Positions 15,185-22,831 of a DNA stretch of 64,000 nt are shown piece after piece. The notes beneath the pieces are model-generated. The model worked only from the letters and a program-made list of their open reading frames with translations. It did not search any database and was not told the DNA's origin. Made by a program: the position numbers and the translations under genes. The stretch lies in NCBI GenBank assembly GCA_022712915.1, contig JAFLJQ010000040.1:1-64000 (forward strand), read 5' to 3'. The stretch comes from Gammaproteobacteria bacterium (lineage in GTDB: Bacteria; Pseudomonadota; Gammaproteobacteria; UBA6429; Thiohalophilaceae). The stretch's first letter is position 1. The number at the start of each line of letters is the position of its first letter.

Positions 15185-17395
15185 TCAAATATCCCGCCGC
15201 ACTTCCATCACATTGGGAAGTGCGCCAATACGATTTAACACTAGACTAAGCTGATCAACATCGTGGATCTCCAGGCAGAATTTCATAATTGCGGTATGAT
15301 TCTGAGTATCGGAATGGGTATTCACCGCCAACATATTAATATGCTCGTTACTCAATATCGAGAGGACGTCTCGCAACAAATTTTGTCGATCAATGGCCTC
15401 AACCGTAATGTCCACCGAGTAGGATTCTGAAGCGGCGTTGCCCCACTCCACCGTAATAAGCCGACTACGTCGGGCCTCATCCATTTTGAGAATATTGTGA
15501 CAATCCCGCCGATGCACAGTGACACCTCGACCCTGAGTAATAAAGCCAATAATTTGATCGCCTGGAACTGGTTTACAGCAATTGGCCATACTGGTCAGCA
15601 GATTGCCTACACCCTCAATATCAATATCATTACCCGAGGAGCGACTCGGCCGACGGGGTAATGACTGGTTGGTAGTGAGTAATTTCTCCGGTTGCGCCTT
15701 CAGTAATAAACGCTGTATCGCACCTGCTAGTTGGGTGGAATTAATATCACCACGACCCAGGGCAACCAAAAAACTATCCAGATCCTTAAATTTAAACTGT
15801 TCCGCCAGGATACGATGATTGATCTCCTGCACACCGAGACGGTGCAACTCCTTTTCCAGTGCAGTGCGTCCAGAGATGGCATTAATCTCATAGTTCTGCG
15901 CCTTTAACCAGGTACGCACCTTGGCACGCGCCCGGTTGGTTTTAAGATAACCCAGTTGAGGATTAAGCCAATCACGGCTCGGACGACCATGCCGAGTGGT
16001 CAGGATATCCACCTGCTCACCGCTTTTAAGCTCGTAAATCAGGGAAACAATACGTCCATCCACCCGCGCCCCACGGCAGCGATGCCCAACCTCGGTATGG
16101 ATGTGATAGGCAAAATCCAGCGGTGTGGCCCCTTGTGGCAGATCAACAACTTTGCCTTGTGGCGTCAGCACATAGACACGATCCTGAAATACCTCTGATT
16201 TGAAGCGATCAATAAAATCACCATCATCATCAGACTCTTCCCGCCACTCGAGCAACTGGCGTAACCAGGCAATCTTCTGCTCAAAGGCAGCGTCTTGTTT
16301 GCTGCCTTCCTTGTACTTCCAGTGAGCGGCAACACCCAGTTCGGCATGGGCGTGCATATCTCGAGTGCGGATCTGTACTTCCAGAGTCTTGCCACCACTG
16401 CCCATCACCGCCGTGTGGATCGATTGGTAATTATTTTCCTTGGGTGTGGCGATGTAATCATCAAATTCTTTGGGAATGTGCTTCCACATACCATGAACAA
16501 TCCCCAGCGCGGCATAACAATTCCGCTGGGCATCCACCATAATGCGCAAGGCCCGTACATCATAGAGTTCATGAAAACCCAGTCCTTTACGTTGCATCTT
16601 TTTCCAGATGCTATAAATGTGTTTTGGTCGGCCTTGTATCTCTGCCTCAATACCAGCCTGGAGCAGTTCCATTTTCAGGATATTGATAGCATGTTCAATA
16701 TACTGCTCACGATCAACGCGGCGCTCATCAAGAAAACTAGCCACCTGTTTATAGGCATCGGGCTCCAGATAACGAAAAGACAGATCTTCCAACTCCCACT
16801 TGATTTGCCAAATACCCAGACGGTTGGCCAAGGGGGCATAGATATCGAGAGTCTCACGCGCAATACGCAATTGCTTGGATTCAGGCAGATACTTTAGGGT
16901 TCGCATGTTATGCAGCCGATCAGCCAGCTTGATCAACACCACACGCACATCTTCAGCCATGGCAAGCAATAGTTTGCGCAGGCTTTCAGCCTGCATGATG
17001 GCCTCATCACCATCCGCCATAGTACCGTGATCGATGATTTTCATCTTGGTCACACCATCGACCAGATTTGCTACGACATGACCAAACTGCTCACTCAAAT
17101 AGTCCAGAGTGTAATTAGAATCTTCCACCACATCGTGTAAAATGGCAGCGACAATGGCATCTGCATCCAGATGCAGGTTAACCAGGATGTCCGCCACGGC
17201 GACCACATGATTCACATAGGGTTCTCCCGAGGCACGTTGCTGCCCCTCATGGGCTTGCTTGGCCAATTCAATAGCCTGCCAGATGAGCATAGCTTCCGAT
17301 TCAGAATGCTTGGCACCCAGACCTTCCAGCCAAGCCGTCACGGCATCGGTGCTGGTAAGCTGATCTGCCGTCTGTTGTATGCTCGTCTGTACCAT
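15185..17395 (-). CDS. relA: RelA/SpoT family (p)ppGpp synthetase with intact HD domain
   Basis: The 736-residue protein has the full long-RSH layout: an HD hydrolase domain (H63, HDVVED at 87-92, then LADRLHNM near 157), the synthetase domain with YDVRALRI and EFDDYIA (310-316), then TGS, helical, zinc-finger-like (MANCCKPVPGD) and ACT domains. The acidic EFDD element is the RelA-type signature; SpoT-type enzymes carry a basic RxKD. The C-terminal half also resembles RelA. The HD residues that RelA of enteric bacteria has lost are present. It may therefore be bifunctional. The ATG at 17395 (MVQTSIQ) is preferred over an upstream start. Confidence 0.88.
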   Translation of the reverse strand: MVQTSIQQTADQLTSTDAVTAWLEGLGAKHSESEAMLIWQAIELAKQAHEGQQRASGEPYVNHVVAVADILVNLHLDADAIVAAILHDVVEDSNYTLDYLSEQFGHVVANLVDGVTKMKIIDHGTMADGDEAIMQAESLRKLLLAMAEDVRVVLIKLADRLHNMRTLKYLPESKQLRIARETLDIYAPLANRLGIWQIKWELEDLSFRYLEPDAYKQVASFLDERRVDREQYIEHAINILKMELLQAGIEAEIQGRPKHIYSIWKKMQRKGLGFHELYDVRALRIMVDAQRNCYAALGIVHGMWKHIPKEFDDYIATPKENNYQSIHTAVMGSGGKTLEVQIRTRDMHAHAELGVAAHWKYKEGSKQDAAFEQKIAWLRQLLEWREESDDDGDFIDRFKSEVFQDRVYVLTPQGKVVDLPQGATPLDFAYHIHTEVGHRCRGARVDGRIVSLIYELKSGEQVDILTTRHGRPSRDWLNPQLGYLKTNRARAKVRTWLKAQNYEINAISGRTALEKELHRLGVQEINHRILAEQFKFKDLDSFLVALGRGDINSTQLAGAIQRLLLKAQPEKLLTTNQSLPRRPSRSSGNDIDIEGVGNLLTSMANCCKPVPGDQIIGFITQGRGVTVHRRDCHNILKMDEARRSRLITVEWGNAASESYSVDITVEAIDRQNLLRDVLSILSNEHINMLAVNTHSDTQNHTAIMKFCLEIHDVDQLSLVLNRIGALPNVMEVRRDI

Positions 17396-17546
17396 GTTCC
17401 ACTTATGGCTCTTTATTTGCGAGTATTCAAGCCATTGCAGCAAGAATAAGCTAAATAACTATAAATTCGATTAGGTATAGAAGCTAATTAATTGATATCA
17501 TCACGTTTAACAGAATAAATATCAGGATCTTTTGTTGGAGAACACC

Positions 17547-17834
17547 ATGTACAGACCGCTACTTGCTACACTGGCAATCAGTCTGCTTTCTATTTCTGCT
17601 GGCCCGGTATCAGCTGACACCCTGCGTGTCCCTGAAACCCCCAAAGAAACTTTTTCAATCACTCTGCCTGGTCGCGGCATGACCATGGAACAAGTGGAAA
17701 AACGTTTTGGCGTGCCCGAGGAAAAAAATAAAGCCATCGGCATTCCCCCCATTACCACCTGGCTATATGATAAATTCACAGTCTATTTTGAAGACCGTTA
17801 CGTCATCCACGCTGTATTCCATAAACCCGAATAA
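17547..17834 (+). CDS. Secreted small BamE/OmlA-like protein of unknown function
   Basis: The 95-residue protein has a signal peptide (about 1-25, cleavage after VSA) and a mature part of about 70 residues with RGMTMEQVEKRFGVPEEKN, followed by PPITTWLYDKFTVYFED. The pattern of a helix 'M..V...FG.P', a turn and a beta-hairpin resembles the BamE/OmlA/SmpA fold. There is no lipobox. 'ttggag' before the ATG fixes the start. It lies 47 bases upstream of aguA in the same direction. Similar small periplasmic proteins are common in gammaproteobacteria but have no assigned role. Confidence 0.7.
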   Translation: MYRPLLATLAISLLSISAGPVSADTLRVPETPKETFSITLPGRGMTMEQVEKRFGVPEEKNKAIGIPPITTWLYDKFTVYFEDRYVIHAVFHKPE

Positions 17835-17881
17835 TCTGGTTTTTCCGAGCACTCTGTTTTTCTCTGAGCGTCATTACATCT

Positions 17882-18922
17882 ATGTCCAAGCTTCAATTGC
17901 CCGCAGAATGGGCCCCGCAAGACGGCATCATGTTAACCTGGCCTCACCCGCATGGTGACTGGTTGCCCTGGCTATCACAGGTTGAGCACGTTTATAGCCA
18001 AATCGTAACAGCCGTTAGCCCTTATGAACAATTGTTGATCATCTGTTACGACCAACAGCATCAATCACACATTGAAAACATACTACACCAACAAGGCGTA
18101 GACCAAAACCAGTTCCAGTTTCACATCATCCGTGGCAATGATAGTTGGGCGCGAGATCATGGTCCAATCACGGTAATAGAAGAATTATCACCCAAACTGC
18201 TCGATTTTGGTTTTAATGGTTGGGGTAATAAATATGAAGCTGAACAGGATAACCTTATCAGTCAGACTCTCTATAACCAAAAAGCATTTGCCGATGTTGA
18301 TATAGAGGCCTGGCCGTTAATTCTGGAAGGCGGCAGTATCGACAGTGATGGTCAAGGTACATTGCTAACCACCGAGCATTGCCTGCTGAGCCCTACCCGC
18401 AATCCTCAACTCAACAAGTCGGACGTAGAAGGCATACTAAAAACCAGTATGGGGATTGATCGAGTTCTCTGGTTAAATAAGGGGGAATTGATCGGCGACG
18501 ATACCGACTGTCACATCGATATGCTGGCCCGTTTTTGTGATGTCGATACCATCGCCTATACCGATTGTGATGATGAATCCGACCCGCATTACCTGCCACT
18601 AAAGGATATGATGGCAGAGCTGACGGCCTTCAAAAAGGCCGATGGTCAACCGTACAAACTCGTGGCCCTACCTATTCCAAAAGCCATTTATAATCAAGAT
18701 GGGCAGCGACTACCTGCCAGTTATGCCAATTTTTTGATTATCAACCAAGCCGTATTACTACCCACTTATGGTGATGAAATGGATAAAGTGGCATCACAGC
18801 GACTTAGCAGGTGTTTTCCGGATCGAAAAATAATTGAAATCAATTGCCAAGCCTTGATTGAGCAATTTGGCAGCCTGCACTGCATTACCATGCAACTACC
18901 TAAAGGTATATTAAGGCCATAG
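17882..18922 (+). CDS. aguA: Agmatine deiminase
   Basis: AguA hydrolyses agmatine to N-carbamoylputrescine and ammonia, the first step of arginine-derived putrescine synthesis. The 346-residue protein has the pentein-family features PAEWAPQDGIMLTWPH, NDSWARDHGPITV, GFNGWGNK, the ILEGGSIDSDGQGT block and the catalytic Cys334 in GSLHCITMQ near the C-terminus. Its length is slightly under the usual 360-370 residues. AguB, the next enzyme, is encoded 700 bases downstream, with an opposite-strand lipoprotein gene and a repeat between them. Confidence 0.93.
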   Translation: MSKLQLPAEWAPQDGIMLTWPHPHGDWLPWLSQVEHVYSQIVTAVSPYEQLLIICYDQQHQSHIENILHQQGVDQNQFQFHIIRGNDSWARDHGPITVIEELSPKLLDFGFNGWGNKYEAEQDNLISQTLYNQKAFADVDIEAWPLILEGGSIDSDGQGTLLTTEHCLLSPTRNPQLNKSDVEGILKTSMGIDRVLWLNKGELIGDDTDCHIDMLARFCDVDTIAYTDCDDESDPHYLPLKDMMAELTAFKKADGQPYKLVALPIPKAIYNQDGQRLPASYANFLIINQAVLLPTYGDEMDKVASQRLSRCFPDRKIIEINCQALIEQFGSLHCITMQLPKGILRP

Positions 18923-18928
18923 AATTTA

Positions 18929-19145
18929 GGACTCTTCTAAAAATTCAATCAAGCAGACGATGGCAAGACAAAAATAAGCAACAAAATCATCAGGAATGAT
19001 TTTGGTCATGCTATAGCATGGCACCGAAGGGGCTCATCATAGGGATGTGATGAGCAGAACGTGCAACTTACACGTAGTAAATGAGCATTTTGAGCTTGTT
19101 ATTAACGCAGTCAATGCTGCTTCAGTGGATTTTTAGAAGTGCCCT
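18929..19145. repeat. Terminally inverted repeat element, about 217 bp
   Basis: The left end 'actcttctaaaaattcaatc' (from about 18931) and the inverse of the right end, 'agggcacttctaaaaatcca' (19145 leftward), are related inverted sequences. Both ends are also related to the two ends of the shorter element at 32730-32829. The interior has smaller inverted repeats ('catcatagggatgtgatg') but no coding frame. I find no clear target duplication. It fills the gap between two convergent genes. Confidence 0.6.
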
Positions 19146-19541
19146 TTATTCAAAAACAGGGAAAGGCGTCAGTAAAACCCAGGATTGCCTCGCTTCTTCG
19201 TAGACCCATTCCTGATCAACTCGGGTAGATCGAACAATTCCATAGGAACGGTTGTAGTACTTAATATCAATAAGCTGAACGAATTTTTTCCCACCAGGCA
19301 TTAATTTGCTTCTTAACACATCATAATTGGTGACTTTGATTGATTTAAGCTGTTCATGTTGACGCGGTGACATATTCTGGCCTTTATGTGAAGACAGAAT
19401 GTAATCATACTCACTCCACAACATGGCCTTTTCATAATTCTTCAAGGTCGTATCCAATGTATCCAGCTCCTCGGGAACGGAGGCACAGCCAGCCAGTAAC
19501 AGCCCCATCAGCAGGCCCAGATAGATTACAGATTGTTTCAT
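19146..19541 (-). CDS. Putative lipoprotein of unknown function
   Basis: This protein of 131 residues from the chosen start (MKQSVIY) has a signal peptide ending in the lipobox LLAGC, so it should be lipidated; the +2 residue is Ala, which favours the outer membrane. The mature part begins with a short helix rich in Leu/Thr and continues with a mixed domain containing IKYYNRSYGIVRSTRVDQEW. I do not recognise the family. It lies divergent from aguB and convergent with aguA. Confidence 0.75.
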   Translation of the reverse strand: MKQSVIYLGLLMGLLLAGCASVPEELDTLDTTLKNYEKAMLWSEYDYILSSHKGQNMSPRQHEQLKSIKVTNYDVLRSKLMPGGKKFVQLIDIKYYNRSYGIVRSTRVDQEWVYEEARQSWVLLTPFPVFE

Positions 19542-19650
19542 ACACCGCATGCTCGAAGCCTCTCCTTATTTACATCGCCATTATCATCGCAGGGAGCCAA
19601 TTATCAGGATATAATTACACAAGAGCCAGACAAAAATAAATAGAATTTTC

Positions 19651-20556
19651 ATGACCCCGTCTACACCTGAAATCCATATTGCCATGCTGCAACAGACTTG
19701 CAGTGAAAATGCTGAAGATAACTTCAGCCAAATCACCGCAGGCATCGAATCTGCCGCCAAACAAGGCGCTAATCTGGTATTACTTCAAGAGTTACATAAC
19801 AGTCTATACTTTTGTCAAACAGAAGATACCCGCCAATTTGATCTGGCCGAGACCATACCAGGATCCAGTACAGATAAACTGGGCCAGCTAGCCAAAATAC
19901 ACCGACTGGTGATTGTGGCATCCTTATTTGAAAAACGCGCCGCTGGTCTGTACCACAATACGGCCGTAGTCATTGATCGCGATGGCAGTATTGCCGGTTG
20001 CTATCGCAAGATGCATATCCCGGATGATCCCGGTTTTTACGAAAAATTCTATTTCACACCAGGGGATATGGGCTTTAACCCGATTCACACATCAATCGGC
20101 AAGCTCGGCGTACTGATCTGTTGGGATCAGTGGTTTCCCGAGGCGGCGCGCCTGATGGCCCTGGCCGGGGCCGACTTGTTGTTATACCCCACCGCCATTG
20201 GCTGGGATCCGAACGACAATCAAGCAGAACAACAGCGCCAGCTCGATGCCTGGGTTACTATTCAGCGTGCCCATGCCATAGCAAACGGCATTCCGGTCGC
20301 GGTCTGTAATCGTACTGGCTTTGAGGCCGCACCGGATAACAGTGGTAACGGTATACAATTTTGGGGTAATAGCTTCATCGCCGGTCCTCAGGGAGAACTA
20401 CTCACTCATTGCAGTAAAGACAAGGCTGAAATCGTGTTAACCCACCTGGACATGCACCGCAGTGAATCTGTCAGACGCATCTGGCCTTATCTGCGTGATC
20501 GACGCATTGATGCCTACGATGAACTGACACTTCGTTATCGAGATAAGAATAAATAG
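19651..20556 (+). CDS. aguB: N-carbamoylputrescine amidase
   Basis: AguB, a nitrilase-superfamily enzyme, converts N-carbamoylputrescine to putrescine, CO2 and ammonia. The 301-residue protein carries the Glu-Lys-Cys triad: E47 (LLQELHN), K120 (YRKMHIPDD) and C157 (LICWDQWFPEAAR). The segments DDPGFYEKFYF, IGWDPND and WGNSFIAGPQG also fit plant and bacterial N-carbamoylputrescine amidases. With aguA it completes the agmatine route to putrescine. It ends nine bases before the DAHP synthase gene, so the two are probably cotranscribed. Confidence 0.93.
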   Translation: MTPSTPEIHIAMLQQTCSENAEDNFSQITAGIESAAKQGANLVLLQELHNSLYFCQTEDTRQFDLAETIPGSSTDKLGQLAKIHRLVIVASLFEKRAAGLYHNTAVVIDRDGSIAGCYRKMHIPDDPGFYEKFYFTPGDMGFNPIHTSIGKLGVLICWDQWFPEAARLMALAGADLLLYPTAIGWDPNDNQAEQQRQLDAWVTIQRAHAIANGIPVAVCNRTGFEAAPDNSGNGIQFWGNSFIAGPQGELLTHCSKDKAEIVLTHLDMHRSESVRRIWPYLRDRRIDAYDELTLRYRDKNK

Positions 20557-20565
20557 GACCATGAC

Positions 20566-21681
20566 ATGATCGTTATTCTACAACCTGACATCAGCAAAGA
20601 CTCACCGGAATATGAATCCTTATTTGATCACCTGAAGCAACTTCCTAATATCCAGCTTCGAATTCATGAAGAACATGGTACACAACAAGTTCTGACCGAA
20701 ATTTATCTGGTGGGTGATACAGCAGCATTAGCAAAGGAAGAGATCGAAGCACTTCCGGGTGTTGAACGCGTGGTACGCATTTCACAGGAATACCGTATTC
20801 TCGGGCGACATAAAGATGATCATCGACCTACCTCATTTGAATATAATGGCATTCGCTTTGGGCAGGACAACCTCAACCTATTTGCAGGTCTGTGTGCCGT
20901 AGACAATCCCGAGCACGTGGAAATGATGATGAAGGCCCTGAAGGAAAATGGCCAACAATGTACCCGCATGGGGGCCTATAAACCCCGCACCAACCCCTAT
21001 TCCTTTCAGGGTCACGGCAAAAGTTGTCTGCCCTATGTCTTTGAGCTGGCGGGCAAGTACGATATCAAAGTCATTGCCATGGAGATCACCCACGAGAATC
21101 ATATTGAGGAAATCCAGCAAGCATTGGCTGCCACAGGCAACCCAACCGGCGTTATGTTGCAAATCGGCACCCGTAACACCCAGAACTTTGAACTGCTTAA
21201 AGCCGCTGGCCGACAACGGCAATTCCCCGTGCTCATCAAACGCGGCTTTGGCATCACCCTGGAAGAATCCATCAATGCCGCCGAATACCTGGCCAGCGAA
21301 GGCAATACCAAAATTATCTTCGCCCTGCGTGGCATGAAAACGAATATGGGTGACCCACATCGCAACATTGTCGACTTTGCGCATGTCCCGGTCATCAAAC
21401 GACTGACACGAATGCCTGTTTGCATCGATCCATCTCACTCCGTGGGTACCCGGCAGGCTGCCCCCGATGGTCTGCTGGATATCATGCACGTTACTGCCCA
21501 GGGCGTCATCGCCGGGGCGAACATGATCTTGATAGATTTCCACCCCGTACCCACCAAGGCGCTGGTCGATGGTCCGCAGGCACTGACCCTGGATGAATTA
21601 CCTTATTTCATTGAAGACATGACAATAGCAAGACAAGCCTATGAAAAACGAGCCCGACTTGCAAAAAGCTTTATGAAATAA
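20566..21681 (+). CDS. aroF: 3-deoxy-7-phosphoheptulonate synthase (DAHP synthase, type I-beta)
   Basis: The enzyme condenses phosphoenolpyruvate with erythrose 4-phosphate, the first step of the shikimate pathway. The 371-residue protein has an N-terminal ferredoxin-like domain (about 1-75) of the kind used for feedback control in Thermotoga-type enzymes, then the TIM-barrel catalytic domain with GAYKPRTNPYSFQG, IGTRNTQNFELLKAAG, PVLIKRGFG and CIDPSHSVGTRQ. It belongs to the I-beta group rather than the E. coli AroFGH I-alpha group. The symbol is approximate. Confidence 0.9.
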   Translation: MIVILQPDISKDSPEYESLFDHLKQLPNIQLRIHEEHGTQQVLTEIYLVGDTAALAKEEIEALPGVERVVRISQEYRILGRHKDDHRPTSFEYNGIRFGQDNLNLFAGLCAVDNPEHVEMMMKALKENGQQCTRMGAYKPRTNPYSFQGHGKSCLPYVFELAGKYDIKVIAMEITHENHIEEIQQALAATGNPTGVMLQIGTRNTQNFELLKAAGRQRQFPVLIKRGFGITLEESINAAEYLASEGNTKIIFALRGMKTNMGDPHRNIVDFAHVPVIKRLTRMPVCIDPSHSVGTRQAAPDGLLDIMHVTAQGVIAGANMILIDFHPVPTKALVDGPQALTLDELPYFIEDMTIARQAYEKRARLAKSFMK

Positions 21682-21700
21682 ACCATAATCTTACGTCCTT

Positions 21701-21730
21701 ATTAATTGTGCGCCATTCGTCACAATTAAT
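21701..21730. promoter_or_regulatory. Perfect 10-bp inverted repeat after the DAHP synthase gene
   Basis: 'attaattgtg' (21701-21710) and 'cacaattaat' (21721-21730) are exact inverses around a 10-base loop, 'cgccattcgt'. There is no T tract right after it, so a factor-independent terminator is uncertain. An operator or a stem at the transcript end are both possible. It lies 19 bases after the stop codon and 84 bases before the outer-membrane protein gene. Confidence 0.45.
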
Positions 21731-21813
21731 GTAATAAATCACTATAAAATATTGATTTATGGCCGATTAGGCTATCATTACATTTAAAGAATATTACTTG
21801 GAAGGTACCGGTT

Positions 21814-22563
21814 ATGAAGATAAATAAAATTCTTGTTACAATTATTGCCTTGTCCACAGGGTTGTTTTTTCAGGCCGCGACTGCCGATACCCTCGGATTC
21901 AGGGTCGGTGGTGGTATCTGGCAGCCAGATGTCAGCGGAACCTTCCGGCACGGTGGTGGTGATATTGATTTAAAAAGCGATCTCTATCTAAAGGATGGTG
22001 AAAATCAAAACTACGTCTACGCCCTGTTCGAACACCCCATCCCCCTTATCCCAAATATTAAGATAAGTCAGACAGCCTTATCCTTTGATGGTACAGGAAC
22101 GGCAGGTAGCTATCAATTTGGAGCAACGACCTATTCAGCTGCGGTTACAACCCAGATGGTCCTTGACCATACCGATACCACTATCTATTACTCACTGCTG
22201 GATAACTGGTTTCATTTGGATCTTGGGCTTACCGCGAAAACCTTTAATGGCAAAGTCTCCGTCAGTGATGGTACTACAACAGAAACCACCAATATCGATA
22301 AAACCATCCCCCTGCTATACGCAGCAGCAGGTATCGAACTACCTTTTATCAACAATCTCTTTTTTGGTGTTGAAGCCAACGTCTTAAGCATAGGCGACCA
22401 TACCGTCCGCGATATGATGGCAAAAGTATCCTATACCACAGACTACTGGCTGGGCTATGAAATTGGCGTGCGCACGTTTACAGTAGAGCTGGATAATTTA
22501 AACGGTAATACCAGTAATATGGAATTCACAGGCAGTTTTGCCAACCTGTATATCCATTTCTAA
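21814..22563 (+). CDS. TIGR04219-type outer-membrane beta-barrel protein
   Basis: The 249-residue protein has a signal peptide (about 1-24, ending ATA before DTLGFR) followed by alternating amphipathic beta strands. The mature start LGFRVGGGIWQPDVSGTFR, the IPLIPNIKISQT segment and the final strand ending in an aromatic residue (NLYIHF) fit the TIGR04219 family of predicted outer-membrane barrels. The function is unknown. 'ggaagg' precedes the ATG. A strong terminator follows, so it is probably transcribed alone or with the upstream gene. Confidence 0.82.
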   Translation: MKINKILVTIIALSTGLFFQAATADTLGFRVGGGIWQPDVSGTFRHGGGDIDLKSDLYLKDGENQNYVYALFEHPIPLIPNIKISQTALSFDGTGTAGSYQFGATTYSAAVTTQMVLDHTDTTIYYSLLDNWFHLDLGLTAKTFNGKVSVSDGTTTETTNIDKTIPLLYAAAGIELPFINNLFFGVEANVLSIGDHTVRDMMAKVSYTTDYWLGYEIGVRTFTVELDNLNGNTSNMEFTGSFANLYIHF

Positions 22564-22587
22564 ACACCCGTTACACATTAAATATTC

Positions 22588-22613
22588 TTGCCGGGCAATG
22601 CCCGGCATTTTTA
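22588..22613 (+). terminator. Factor-independent terminator after the outer-membrane protein gene
   Basis: 'tgccgggcaatgcccggca' forms a GC-rich stem of about 8 pairs with a 3-base loop, followed by 'tttttat'. It lies 25 bases after the stop codon, the expected place for a terminator of the preceding gene. Confidence 0.85.
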
Positions 22614-22831
22614 TATCTACTGCCTTCAAGCTACTCAACAAGCTCTTTACTCACCACCGTCTCCCGAAGTAATTCCAGACAACACAAACTAATGTTTCCT
22701 CCAAATACCTGGTACCGATACTTTGTTGCCTGGATCAGATGGTATTTGCAATCCAAAATAACTGAAGGCTATGACGATATTAAAAAGAAAATCACACCCC
22801 CCGCATCCTTTGCAGTATCGTTGTATCTGGA

